Assembly: GCF_016918765.2 (NCBI RefSeq)
Contig: NZ_CP092104.1
Span: forward strand, 3,100,001-3,164,000
DNA from: Flagellatimonas centrodinii
GTDB taxonomy: Bacteria; Pseudomonadota; Gammaproteobacteria; Nevskiales; Nevskiaceae
Direction of reading: 5' to 3'
DNA length: 64,000 nt
Every line of letters begins with the position of its first letter. The first letter of the stretch is position 1. Made by a program: the position numbers and the translations under genes. This document shows positions 1-8,963 of the stretch, one piece after another. The notes under the pieces were generated by a model that saw only the letters and a program-made list of their open reading frames with translations, was not told where the DNA came from and did no database searches.

Positions 1-1
1 C

Positions 2-3000
2 CTGATGGGCCCGAACTGTATCGTCGATGCGGCCTGTGCATCGTCACTGGTGGCCCTGGAACAGGCGTGCCGGGAGCTGCAGCTGGGGCGCTGCGACCTG
101 ATGCTCTCGGGCGGCGTCCATGCACAGACGCCACCCCACAGCTACATGATCTTTTCCCAGATCAACGCCCTGTCGCGCGAGCGTATCCGTCCCTTTGACG
201 CCGCCGGCACCGGCACCCTGCTCGGCGAAGGTTGCGGAGTGGTGGTGCTGAAGCGCCTGGCCGATGCCGAACGTGATGGCGACCGCATCTATGCCGTCAT
301 CAAGGGTATCGGGGTCGCCAGTGACGGTCGCGCCAAGGGGTTGTTCGCGCCGCGCATGGAAGGTCAGGTAGTGGCGATGCGCCGCGCCTATGAGAGCAGT
401 GGCATCGACCCGATGACGGTCAGCCTGATCGAGGCACACGCCACCGGCATCCCGCTGGGTGACCGCACCGAAGTGCAGTCGCTGACCGAAATCTTCGGCC
501 CACGGCGCGGTTTGCCGACCATCGCGCTGGGCTCGGTCAAGAGCCAGATCAGCCATGCCATCCCGGCCTCCGGTGCCGCCAGCCTGATCAAGACCACGCT
601 GGCCCTGCACCACAAGGTGCTGCCGCCAATGCTGATTGGTGACCCGGCACCACACCTGGCCCTCGACAAGACGCCGTTCTATCTCAACGCCATTGCTCGC
701 CCCTGGGTGCATGACCCGCGGCAACCGCGACGTGCCGGTGCCAATGCCTTCGGCTTCGGCGGCATCAATGCCCATGTCCTGCTTGAAGAGTACCGGCCCG
801 CCGGGCGCCCGGTGCAGGTCGCGGTATTGCATGCTCCCAGCGACGGCGAGCTGGTGATGCTGGCGGCCGCCGATCGTAGCGCCCTGCTGTCCGCGGTCGA
901 TGCGCTGGCCGCCCGCCTGTCACAGGCACCGGCACCCTTGCTGGCATCGATTGCGGCGGCTTGCGCTGAAAGCGCACACGGGCAGCACCGTCTGGCGATC
1001 ATCGCCACCGATCTTGACGACCTGCGCAAGAAGCTCGGACAGGCACGTGACAAGCTGACCGCTGCCGATGCGCAGCCGTTCAAGACCCGTGGCGGGCTCC
1101 ACTACGGCGTCGGCCCCCGCCCCGGCAAGCTGTGCTTCCTGTTCCCCGGGGAGGGCGCGCAGTACCCGGGCATGCTCAATGATGTCTGCGTCCAGTTCCC
1201 GGCGGCGCGCGCGTGGTTCGACTTTCTGGAAGAAACCGTGGTCCCCGGCGAACGGGATTCGCGGGCGCCCATCGTGTTTGCGCCGCCAACGACACTCACT
1301 GTCGATGAGCGTGCTGCGCTGGACCAGCGTCTGTTCGACATGGACGTGGCATCGGAAACCGTGTTCGCCGCCAGCATGGCCCTGTTCGATGTCCTGACCG
1401 GTCTCGGCCTGAAGGCTGACGCCATGCTCGGTCACTCGACCGGCGAGAACACCGCCCTTACGGCATCCCGCGTGCGTCGTTTTGACGACCGTCGTGAGAT
1501 CGCCGATACGGTGCGCGACCTCAATCGGATCTACCGCGAGCTCGACGCCCGTGGCGAGATCGCCGAGGGCGCCCTGCTGACGCTCGGCGCACTGGATGCC
1601 GCCCAGCGCGAGGCGCTGTTGGCTCATGAGGGCGATGAGCTGGTGGTGGCGATGGACAACTGCCCGAACCAGTTGGTGGTGTTCGGCGCCCGCGACGCCA
1701 TCGACCGCCTCAAGAAGACGCTTTCCGCCGAGGGCGCGATCTGCGCCGAACTGCCGTTCGGCCGCGCCTATCACACCGCCCTGTTCAAGCCGATCGCCGA
1801 TGCCTACCGCCGCTACTTCGAAAGCATCGATTTTGGTCCTGGCATCGCCACGCTCTACAGCGCCCGCAGTGCGGCTCCGTTCCCGGACGAGGCAAGCGCC
1901 ATTCGCGAAACCGTGGCGCAGCAGTGGGAGAACCGGGTGCGCTTCACCGACACCATCGAGCGGCTGTATGCCGACGGTGTCCGGGTGTTTGTCGAAGTCG
2001 GTCCCAGCAGCAACCTGACCGGTTTTGTCAGTGACATCCTGCGCGACCGCGGCGACACCGTGGTGGTCGGCACCGACAGTCGTCGCAAGAGCGGCCTGGC
2101 CGCGCTGCGCAGCGCGCTGGCGCAGTTGTTTGCCGCCGGTGTCGAGTTTCCGCCGACCGCCTTGTTCGCCCATCGGGACATCCCGCCACTGGCGGAGGCC
2201 AGCGCCACTGCGGCCGTGGTGCCCCCCCGGCTCAATCTGATGATGCCGCGGCTAAGCTGGCCGCAGGATCTGCCGGTGCCGCCGCTGCCGCTGGCGGCGG
2301 CGACGACACCGGCTGCCACCCCCGACGCGGCAGCCCCGGCAACGGCCAGCCCACCCACAGTGACCGCCGACCCCCGGCAGGCTGCCCTGCAGACGCATTT
2401 CTCGCTGATGCGCGATTTTCTCGACTCGCAGGCCCGGGTGCTCGGGCTGGTCAGCGGGACCGCAGCAGCCGTGCCACCCGCCCCGGCGCAAGCGGCCGCC
2501 CCATCCGTGACCGACGGTGTCACCCGCTTTCCGCTGCTGACCGGAGCCCGGGTCACGGTCGAAGGTCCGCGCATGACCTTCGAGCACACGCTGACCTTGC
2601 AGCAGGATGCGTTTCTGCAGGATCACACCATCGGCGGCCAACCCAGTGCGCATGATCCCGGCCTGTTGCCGATTCCGGTGGTGCCGTTCACCTTCAGCAT
2701 GGAACTGCTGGCCGAGGCGGCACAGCGCCAACTCGACCGGAGCGACCTGCAGGTCGTCGGGTTGGACCAGGTTCGCGGCAGCCGCTGGCTGTCACTCGAC
2801 CAGGGCGAGCTGGCACTGCGCATCGTCATCGAGCCGCGTCCCGCCGAAGGTCAGGAGGTGCGCGCGTTCGGGCGAATCTTCGCGCTCGGTATCGGCGGCC
2901 CGCCCGGAGGGCTCGCGGTCTTCGAAGGGCTGGTACGAATGGCTGTCAACTATTCGCCGCCGCCCCCGCCGCGCGCATGGTCGGCGCCGGATGCCCACCC

Positions 3001-4249
3001 CGCTCGCAACAATCCTGATGGCGAGCTCTACAGTCACGGCATGTTCCACGGCCCGCGACTGCAGGGCGTCAAACATATCCGTCGCTGGGGGGAGGACGCC
3101 ATCGAGGCCGAGCTCGAGGCCCTGCCGACCCATGACTACTTTGATCACTGCCGCAGCCCCCGGTTCGAGATCGATGCCGCCATGCTCGATGCCGCCGGTC
3201 AGCTGGCCGGTTACTGGCTGACCGAAAAGCATACCTGGGGCTTCAATTGCTTCCCGTTCCGGCTGGCGCGCTTCGACGTGTTTGCACCGCCACCCGCCGC
3301 CGGCACCCGGGTGCTGTGCCGGATGACCTTGCGGATGACCGGCGACAACGTGCTGGAAGCCAGCATGGACATGATCGGGCCCGACGGCGCCCTGATCATG
3401 CGGGCTGATCATTGGGAGGACCGCAAGTTCTCGGTGCCACAGCGGCTCTATGATTACCGGCTCGAACCCCAGACCCGGATGATGTCGCGGCCCTGGCTGC
3501 GGGAGGTGCCGTCAACCTCGCGGCACCTGCTGCGCCAGATGGAGCCCTTTGCGCAGGACTTCCTCGACGAAGGCGGCGGCATCTGGCGTCGCATGCTCGC
3601 GCACATGGTGCTCGGCCACGCTGAACGCCGGACCTTCTATGCCTTGCCCGGCAACAGCGGCCGACGTGAAGAGTGGTTGATGGGTCGAATTGCCGCCAAA
3701 GAGGCCTTGCGCGAGTGGCTCAAGACCGAACATGGCCACGATGTGGCGTCGGCTGACCTGGAGCTGCTTGCCAGCGGGGACGGCCGTCCCCTGGCCTCCT
3801 GTTCGGCGCTGCCCGACGTTCCGATGCCGACGGTGTCGATCAGCCACAGCCGACGGTGGGCGGTGGCGGCATTGTCGCCACCAGGACAACCCTGTGGGCT
3901 CGACTATCAGCGGCTCGATCATGTCGACCCGGATCTGCTCGCCGCCGGCAGCCTGACCGACCTGGAACGCGCCTTGCTACGTCCCTGGCAGGGGCAGCCG
4001 CTGCTCGCGCAGATCACGGTGGCACTGTGGTCGAGCAAGGAAGCCGCTGCAAAGTCCCATGGCGAAGGCCTGGGCGGTCGCCCCGTGGACTGGCGGGTGG
4101 TGCGGCTGTCCGAAGGGCCACGACCGGTACAGGCTACGGTTGAACACGATGGCTGGCAGTATGCAGTTGAACTGCAATATCCCGGTGACACCGAAGTGGT
4201 CGCGCTGTGTACCCACCGCAGTGTGATGCCCACCTCGCTGCCCGCCTGA
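2..4249 (+). CDS. Polyketide synthase KS-AT-DH with C-terminal phosphopantetheinyl transferase (5' partial)
   Basis: This is a type I polyketide/fatty-acid synthase whose 5' end, including the ketosynthase N-terminus, lies outside the window. Counting from the ATG at base 5, the ketosynthase (1-265) has nucleophile Cys11 in DAACASS, His145 in EAHATG and His184 in SVKSQISH. The acyltransferase (about 372-720) has Ser478 in GHSTGE. An Ala/Pro-rich linker (about 745-850) follows, then a double-hotdog dehydratase (about 860-1150) with LQDHTIGG and EIDAAMLDAAG. A Sfp-type phosphopantetheinyl transferase (about 1220-1414) has SISHS, GLDYQ and WSSKEAAAK. I see no ketoreductase and no carrier-protein serine motif in the visible part, so the free ACP at 6698 is the likely carrier. 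Fused C-terminal transferases are known in enediyne synthases, but the domain order here differs. Family and domains are secure; the product is unknown. Confidence 0.9.
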   Translation: MMGPNCIVDAACASSLVALEQACRELQLGRCDLMLSGGVHAQTPPHSYMIFSQINALSRERIRPFDAAGTGTLLGEGCGVVVLKRLADAERDGDRIYAVIKGIGVASDGRAKGLFAPRMEGQVVAMRRAYESSGIDPMTVSLIEAHATGIPLGDRTEVQSLTEIFGPRRGLPTIALGSVKSQISHAIPASGAASLIKTTLALHHKVLPPMLIGDPAPHLALDKTPFYLNAIARPWVHDPRQPRRAGANAFGFGGINAHVLLEEYRPAGRPVQVAVLHAPSDGELVMLAAADRSALLSAVDALAARLSQAPAPLLASIAAACAESAHGQHRLAIIATDLDDLRKKLGQARDKLTAADAQPFKTRGGLHYGVGPRPGKLCFLFPGEGAQYPGMLNDVCVQFPAARAWFDFLEETVVPGERDSRAPIVFAPPTTLTVDERAALDQRLFDMDVASETVFAASMALFDVLTGLGLKADAMLGHSTGENTALTASRVRRFDDRREIADTVRDLNRIYRELDARGEIAEGALLTLGALDAAQREALLAHEGDELVVAMDNCPNQLVVFGARDAIDRLKKTLSAEGAICAELPFGRAYHTALFKPIADAYRRYFESIDFGPGIATLYSARSAAPFPDEASAIRETVAQQWENRVRFTDTIERLYADGVRVFVEVGPSSNLTGFVSDILRDRGDTVVVGTDSRRKSGLAALRSALAQLFAAGVEFPPTALFAHRDIPPLAEASATAAVVPPRLNLMMPRLSWPQDLPVPPLPLAAATTPAATPDAAAPATASPPTVTADPRQAALQTHFSLMRDFLDSQARVLGLVSGTAAAVPPAPAQAAAPSVTDGVTRFPLLTGARVTVEGPRMTFEHTLTLQQDAFLQDHTIGGQPSAHDPGLLPIPVVPFTFSMELLAEAAQRQLDRSDLQVVGLDQVRGSRWLSLDQGELALRIVIEPRPAEGQEVRAFGRIFALGIGGPPGGLAVFEGLVRMAVNYSPPPPPRAWSAPDAHPARNNPDGELYSHGMFHGPRLQGVKHIRRWGEDAIEAELEALPTHDYFDHCRSPRFEIDAAMLDAAGQLAGYWLTEKHTWGFNCFPFRLARFDVFAPPPAAGTRVLCRMTLRMTGDNVLEASMDMIGPDGALIMRADHWEDRKFSVPQRLYDYRLEPQTRMMSRPWLREVPSTSRHLLRQMEPFAQDFLDEGGGIWRRMLAHMVLGHAERRTFYALPGNSGRREEWLMGRIAAKEALREWLKTEHGHDVASADLELLASGDGRPLASCSALPDVPMPTVSISHSRRWAVAALSPPGQPCGLDYQRLDHVDPDLLAAGSLTDLERALLRPWQGQPLLAQITVALWSSKEAAAKSHGEGLGGRPVDWRVVRLSEGPRPVQATVEHDGWQYAVELQYPGDTEVVALCTHRSVMPTSLPA

Positions 4250-4295
4250 TCTTGATCTCTTCGCATTCATTTTTTGACGTACGGACCCACGACTC

Positions 4296-5894
4296 ATGAC
4301 CTCCACGCTTTTCATCGGCCTCGACGGCTGCACCTTCACCGTACTCGACGAACTGGTGAAAGACCTGCCAGGTGAAGGCATCACCATGCCCTTCATGAAG
4401 AAGGTGCTCGAGGGCGGCGTGCGCGCGCGCCTGCGCTCCACCCCAAACCCGCTGACACCGCCGGCCTGGACCTCGATCATGACCGGCAAGGGCCCGGGGC
4501 ATCATGGGGTGTTCGATTTCATTCGTGCCGAAGACAAGGGTGGTGAGGTGTTCTGGACCTTGTATGACGCGCGCGACGTCGATTCCGAAATGATCTGGTC
4601 GATCGCCAGCCGCAAGAAGAAAACCATTGCTGCACTCAATTTTCCGCTGACGGCACCGCCGCCGGATGTCAACGGCTGCATCGTGCCGGGCTTCATCCCG
4701 GCCAAGCATCTGCGACGCAACACGCACCCGCGCGAGCTGTTCGAGCGCCTGAAGCAGAACCTGCCCGATTTCAATCCGAAAGAGCTGGCCTGGGACTTCG
4801 ACAACGAAAAGCAGGCGCTGGAAGTGCTTTCCCCTGAAGACACCGCCAACTGGGTCCGCTATCACCTGCCCCGTGAGGAGCAGTGGTTCAAGGTGGCCGA
4901 GTACGTGCTGGAACATGATCGCCCCGACCTGATGGCGGTGATGTTCGACGGCACTGACAAGATCCAGCACCAGGCATGGCAGTACCTCGATCCGGCCCTG
5001 CTGCCAAAGAACCCGCAGGGCCACGACAAGGCCATGCGCGATGTCTGCCTGGAGTACTTCCGCAATCTGGACCGCTACATCGAGCGGCTGGTCACCCTCG
5101 CCGGCCCCGAAGCGCAGGTGTTCTTCGCCTCCGACCATGGCTTTACCGCCAGCCACGAAGTCCTGCGAATCAACAGCTTTCTCGAGGAACTGGGCTATCT
5201 CACCTGGGCCGAGAGTGATGGCTCCGAGCAGGCACTGCGCCGCGAAGCCAGCGATTTCGCCAACCTCGACTGGTCGAAAACCACCGCCTATTGCCGGACG
5301 CCGTCATCCAACGGCATCCACATCCGCGTTTCCGAGAATCCCGGTGACCCGGGCATCGCGCCTGCCGAGTACGAGCGCTTCCGCGACAAGCTGATCGAAG
5401 ACCTCTACTCGCTCAAGGACCCCGCTACGGGCGAACAGATCATCACCACGGTGCTCAAGCGCGAAGAGTGGTTCCCGGGACCGCACATGAAGCAGGCCTG
5501 TGACCTGACGCTGGTGCTGCGCGACCATGGCTTCGTCTCCATTCGCAACTTCAAACCGTCGGTGGTGGCGCGTCCCCACCCGGCCGGCACCCATCACCCC
5601 GATGGCATTTTCCTGGCCTTTGGCGCCGGCGTTCCGGCCGCTGGCGATGTCGGCCTGCGCAAGATCGTCGACGTCTGCCCGACACTGCTGCATAGCCTGG
5701 GGCTGAGCATCCCGTCGGACCTCGAAGGCGAGGTGCCGACCACCTTCTTCACCCCCGAGTGGTTTGCGGAGCATCCGGTCAAGGCGGGCGCCAAGACGCG
5801 TGCCACCGCCAAACGCGAGCCGACCGAGGAAATGGATGCCAACGAACGCCAGCAGATGATCGAGCAGTTGCAGATGCTGGGCTACATGGAATAA
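4296..5894 (+). CDS. Alkaline phosphatase superfamily (type I phosphodiesterase/nucleotide pyrophosphatase-like) enzyme
   Basis: A 532-residue metallo-phosphoesterase of the alkaline phosphatase superfamily. The metal and nucleophile motifs are visible: FIGLDG near the N-terminus (first Asp), LTPPAWTS around residues 53-60 (probable Thr nucleophile), MFDGTDKIQHQAW (Asp and His), FASDHGF (Asp-His) and AGTHHPDG (His). The C-terminus ends in a MIEQLQMLGYME tail that is frequent in bacterial members. No signal peptide is seen, so it is probably cytoplasmic. It starts 46 bases after the synthase and is followed at 8 bases by an acyltransferase, so it is very likely in the same operon. It may act on a phosphorylated or phosphopantetheine-linked intermediate, but that is inference; the substrate cannot be read from the sequence. 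Confidence 0.85.
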   Translation: MTSTLFIGLDGCTFTVLDELVKDLPGEGITMPFMKKVLEGGVRARLRSTPNPLTPPAWTSIMTGKGPGHHGVFDFIRAEDKGGEVFWTLYDARDVDSEMIWSIASRKKKTIAALNFPLTAPPPDVNGCIVPGFIPAKHLRRNTHPRELFERLKQNLPDFNPKELAWDFDNEKQALEVLSPEDTANWVRYHLPREEQWFKVAEYVLEHDRPDLMAVMFDGTDKIQHQAWQYLDPALLPKNPQGHDKAMRDVCLEYFRNLDRYIERLVTLAGPEAQVFFASDHGFTASHEVLRINSFLEELGYLTWAESDGSEQALRREASDFANLDWSKTTAYCRTPSSNGIHIRVSENPGDPGIAPAEYERFRDKLIEDLYSLKDPATGEQIITTVLKREEWFPGPHMKQACDLTLVLRDHGFVSIRNFKPSVVARPHPAGTHHPDGIFLAFGAGVPAAGDVGLRKIVDVCPTLLHSLGLSIPSDLEGEVPTTFFTPEWFAEHPVKAGAKTRATAKREPTEEMDANERQQMIEQLQMLGYME

Positions 5895-5902
5895 CGGACG
5901 GC

Positions 5903-6673
5903 ATGGTCGAGACACCTCCGCCGCAGAACCTGTTGGACTGCGGCCTGATGGCTGCTGGCGTCGGCGGCCCGGTCGGGCGACTTGATTTCGAGCGCCCGGC
6001 CTGGACCTTCACCCACCATCTCAAGGACTGCACCCTGGGGGCCTTCACCTTCTTCAACTCGGGGGGGCACACCGCGGCGTATCGGGTGCATTTCGGTCGC
6101 TATGCGCAGATCGGCGAGTCGAGCATTCTGGGGCCGCCGGAGCACCCGATGGACGGGTTCAGTTCGCATCCGTTTGCCTTCACCCGGCCGCGCTATCTGC
6201 CGAAGATGTATGAGTTCGAGGATTTCCGTCGCCTGGCGCCGGAGGCCGATGACGGCCCCTCCTACGTCGACACGGTGCCCAACGACACCTGGATCGGCCA
6301 CGAGGCCTACGTCGGTGCCTGCAGCTTCGTCAAACGCGGCGTGCGCATTGGTGACGGCGCCTGCATCGGCGCTGGCAGCGTGGTGACGCGAGATGTGCCG
6401 CCCTATGCGATTGCCGTCGGCAGCCCTGCGCGCGTGATCCGCATGCGGTTTACCGACACCATCATCGAGCGGATGCTGGCGTTGCAGTGGTGGCGCTACG
6501 ACCTCGCGCCGTTCAAACGAGAGGTCGACTTCACCCAGGTCGAGCCGACCTTGGCGTTTTTCGAAGGCAAGCTGGCCGAGGGTGCGCTGCCACTGCTCGT
6601 CCCCCCGACCTTCCGGGTTCAACGACGACAGGACCAGTATTCGGTCACGCCGCTGCCACAACCGTTATTCTGA
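5903..6673 (+). CDS. CatB/XAT-like hexapeptide-repeat acyltransferase
   Basis: A 256-residue left-handed beta-helix acyltransferase. The ATG at 5903 is chosen because it lies 8 bases after the upstream stop; in-frame codons further upstream would overlap the previous gene. Hexapeptide repeats are clear in the second half (DTWIGHEAYVGACSFV, then VRIGDGACIGAGSVVTRDV), followed by AIAVGSPARVIRMRF, the usual end of the coil in xenobiotic/O-acetyltransferases. The family moves acetyl or longer acyl groups from CoA or ACP to hydroxyl or amino groups. Its place between a synthase and an ACP suggests that it esterifies or offloads the polyketide chain, which is inference. The N-terminal 90 residues are not recognisable beyond the family. 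Confidence 0.82.
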   Translation: MVETPPPQNLLDCGLMAAGVGGPVGRLDFERPAWTFTHHLKDCTLGAFTFFNSGGHTAAYRVHFGRYAQIGESSILGPPEHPMDGFSSHPFAFTRPRYLPKMYEFEDFRRLAPEADDGPSYVDTVPNDTWIGHEAYVGACSFVKRGVRIGDGACIGAGSVVTRDVPPYAIAVGSPARVIRMRFTDTIIERMLALQWWRYDLAPFKREVDFTQVEPTLAFFEGKLAEGALPLLVPPTFRVQRRQDQYSVTPLPQPLF

Positions 6674-6697
6674 CCGCCGATTCCAATAGACACGCTC

Positions 6698-6985
6698 ATG
6701 GCAACGCCTGAAGACATTACCCAGAAGCTGATCACGCTGCTCGAAGATTTCACCCAGGATTGGGACCACGACGGCGACGCCGGCATGAGTGCCGACACCC
6801 GCCTGCTGGCCGACCTCGGCTTCGAATCGGTCGACATCATCCAGCTCACCGTCGCCATCGAAGAGGACTTCAAGCTCTTTCGCACGCCGTTCGACAAGCT
6901 GCTGATGAAGGACGGTCGCTACGTTGACGACCTCAGCATCGGACAGATTGCGGCGTTTCTCCAGCCCTTTCTCGCCGCACGCTGA
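6698..6985 (+). CDS. Acyl carrier protein
   Basis: A 95-residue acidic protein with the carrier-protein fold signature. The probable phosphopantetheine site is Ser44 in DLGFESVDIIQL. It is somewhat longer than housekeeping AcpP and carries GFES instead of GADS, so it is a specialised carrier. It lies 24 bases after the acyltransferase and 5 bases before an alpha/beta hydrolase. Because the visible part of the synthase at 2-4249 has a phosphopantetheinyl transferase but no ACP, this protein is the obvious substrate of that domain and the likely tether for the growing chain. The ACP call is secure; the partnership is inferred from context. Confidence 0.9.
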   Translation: MATPEDITQKLITLLEDFTQDWDHDGDAGMSADTRLLADLGFESVDIIQLTVAIEEDFKLFRTPFDKLLMKDGRYVDDLSIGQIAAFLQPFLAAR

Positions 6986-6990
6986 CCGCC

Positions 6991-7866
6991 ATGGGCTTCG
7001 CCATGGTCAACGGGGCCAAGCTGGCCTGGCAGCAGATTGGCGAAGGCCCCGATGTGGTGTTGGTCCATGGTCTGGCGACCAATCGGGCTTTCTGGTTCGG
7101 CCACGCCATGCAGCTGTCTGCGCACTTCCGCGTCACCCTGTTCGACCTGCGTGGCCATGGATACAGCGATTGCCCGACGGAGGGCTTCAATGTCCGTCAG
7201 CTGGGGGCCGACATTCTCGGCTTGATGGACACCCTGGCGATCGACCGGGCGGCGGTCATCGGACACAGCTATGGCGGTTCGGCCGCGTTGGAGGCAGCCG
7301 CGGCAGCACCGCAGCGGTTCACTGCGCTGGGGTTGCTGGATGCCCGCAGCCTCCTGTTCCAGCCGCAGATGTGGTTGCATGAGGCGGAGGCCCTGACCCC
7401 CTTCGAAGCCGCCATCAATGATCGAGGTGACGTCGACGGCGTCGATTGGAACCGCGAACCCCAGGTCGGATTGCGATTCCTCGAAATGGCCGCGCGCCAC
7501 TGCGTGGCCGGCACCGTGCTCGGTGCACGTGATGCGGTCACCCCATTCGGCGAGGGGCGTGGCGCCCAGAAGGCCGCACGCCAATGGTTGCAGGTGCTTG
7601 AAACCACCGACGCTCGCGATGGTCTGAATCAGCCTGGGGCATCGATGCCGGTGATCAGCGCGCTGTCGATGCCGCGCCTGTTGATGTACGCCGACGAGAG
7701 TCGGTGCTGGAAATCGGGAGAGGGGCTGGCACGACTGTGGCCCGATGCCCGCTTTGAAGCGGTGCTGGGCGCCGCGCACTTCTTTCCGTTGAGCCATCCG
7801 GCTCAGGTCGCCGACACTTTGAGCGACTTTCTCAATCCCCTGCAAATGGCGGAGGTTCCATCATGA
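6991..7866 (+). CDS. Alpha/beta hydrolase
   Basis: A 291-residue alpha/beta-hydrolase-fold protein. It has the oxyanion strand VVLVHGLATN (about 23-31), a conserved DLRGHGYSD loop, the nucleophile elbow GHSYGG with Ser93, and a late His in GAAHFFPLSHP. No signal peptide is present. An alternative ATG lies four codons in, at 7003. It starts 5 bases after the ACP and its stop overlaps the ATG of the next gene, so translation is coupled. In synthase clusters such proteins act as thioesterases or as esterases and lactonases that release or edit the product. That role is plausible here but not shown by sequence. Confidence 0.85.
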   Translation: MGFAMVNGAKLAWQQIGEGPDVVLVHGLATNRAFWFGHAMQLSAHFRVTLFDLRGHGYSDCPTEGFNVRQLGADILGLMDTLAIDRAAVIGHSYGGSAALEAAAAAPQRFTALGLLDARSLLFQPQMWLHEAEALTPFEAAINDRGDVDGVDWNREPQVGLRFLEMAARHCVAGTVLGARDAVTPFGEGRGAQKAARQWLQVLETTDARDGLNQPGASMPVISALSMPRLLMYADESRCWKSGEGLARLWPDARFEAVLGAAHFFPLSHPAQVADTLSDFLNPLQMAEVPS

Positions 7867-8741
7867 AACGATTCCTGCTTCTGGCCCTGACCGGCCTGAC
7901 CCTGGCCTGTCAGGCCCCCGCACCTGCAAATGCTTCTGGACAGGGCATGCACGAACACACGATCAAGAGCGGCGGATTGTCCCGCAGCTACCGGGTCTAC
8001 CGACCGGCCAGCGCCGGCGGTGACTCCAAGCGCCCGCTGGTGGTGGCCTTGCACGGTGGGCTCGGCACCGGCGAAATCATGGCTGAGCAGAGCCGCTTCG
8101 ACGCCATCGCCGATCGTGAAGGCTTTCTGGTGGCCTACCCCGACGGTGTCAGCCGAGCCTGGAATGCCGGCCGTTGCTGTGGCAAGCCGCAGGAAAAAGG
8201 GGTCGACGACGTTGCCTTCATTCGTGAAATGGTGGCGCAGATCGCCCGCGACTATCCGGTCGACAGCGGTCGCGTCTACGGCACCGGCTTTTCCAACGGC
8301 GCCATGCTGACCCACCGAATTGCCTGCGAGGCGCCGGGGCTGTTTCGCGCCATCGCGCCGGTCTCGGGGGGCATCATGCTCGACAAATGCGACACCCGGA
8401 AGGCGGTGCCCGTACTGCTGATCCAGGGCAAGCTCGACAAGCGCATTCCCTGGGATGGCGGTACGGTCGAGGACACCTATCGGCCGTCGATCAGCGCCAT
8501 CGTCGACAATCTGGCGAAGCGCAATGGCTGTGGCGATAAGGTCGAAGTGGTGCAACAGCGCGGCCAACTGACCTGCTGGCGCCGCAGCGGCTGCGACCGT
8601 GACCCGGTCGAGTGGTGTGGGCTCGAAAAGGTCGGCCACCAGTGGCCGGGCGGCAAGACCATCTGGCCGAAGATGCTCGGCGCCAACACCCAGGCATTCA
8701 GTGCCAGCGAAGGGATCTGGGCGTTTTTCAAGCAGCACTGA
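7863..8741 (+). CDS. LpqC/PHB-depolymerase-like secreted esterase (lipoprotein)
   Basis: A 292-residue esterase of the LpqC/polyhydroxybutyrate depolymerase/feruloyl esterase group. A lipoprotein signal is visible, with the lipobox ending at Cys16 (LTLAC), so the mature protein should be anchored in the envelope. Motifs include VVALHGGLGTG (oxyanion region), a Cys-rich NAGRCCG segment, and Ser144 in GTGFSNGAM as the nucleophile; GHQWPGG near the C-terminus carries the probable His. It overlaps the preceding hydrolase by ATGA and is the last tightly linked gene of the operon. Substrates in the family are short-chain polyesters or aryl esters. A role in processing the exported product is inferred only from location. 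Confidence 0.82.
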   Translation: MKRFLLLALTGLTLACQAPAPANASGQGMHEHTIKSGGLSRSYRVYRPASAGGDSKRPLVVALHGGLGTGEIMAEQSRFDAIADREGFLVAYPDGVSRAWNAGRCCGKPQEKGVDDVAFIREMVAQIARDYPVDSGRVYGTGFSNGAMLTHRIACEAPGLFRAIAPVSGGIMLDKCDTRKAVPVLLIQGKLDKRIPWDGGTVEDTYRPSISAIVDNLAKRNGCGDKVEVVQQRGQLTCWRRSGCDRDPVEWCGLEKVGHQWPGGKTIWPKMLGANTQAFSASEGIWAFFKQH

Positions 8742-8834
8742 GTCCGTCGCCGTCCGCCCTGCCGGATGGGGCCATTTCTTTCGTTGACCCTGACGGGGTG
8801 TTCAGGTAGAAACGAGGCTGTTCAGGGACGAGCA

Positions 8835-8860
8835 CCGCGGCTGCCCAGTGGCAGCCGCGG
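8835..8860. terminator. Strong hairpin, candidate end of the synthase operon transcript
   Basis: An uninterrupted 11-base inverted repeat (CCGCGGCTGCC and its complement) with a 4-base loop lies 94 bases after the esterase stop and 104 bases before the SDR start. It has no T-run, so it may be a Rho-dependent stop or an mRNA-stabilising 3' end rather than an intrinsic terminator. Confidence 0.45.
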
Positions 8861-8963
8861 CACAACCACAAGACCCAGAACATGACCTCTCCCGGGTGCT
8901 GTGCGCTGCCGCCGGTCGGCGCGCGTACGGCGGCGAGGAGCCGAGGGGAAACGAGGAACCCGG

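Noticed and set aside
920-2173. A 417-codon open frame opposite the synthase
   Set aside because: It is the antisense of a conserved AT domain, has no family resemblance, and is explained by GC-rich third positions.
8742-8963. Small gene or attachment site between the esterase and the SDR
   Set aside because: Only a hairpin and the SDR ribosome site are visible; no conserved short frame or repeat.
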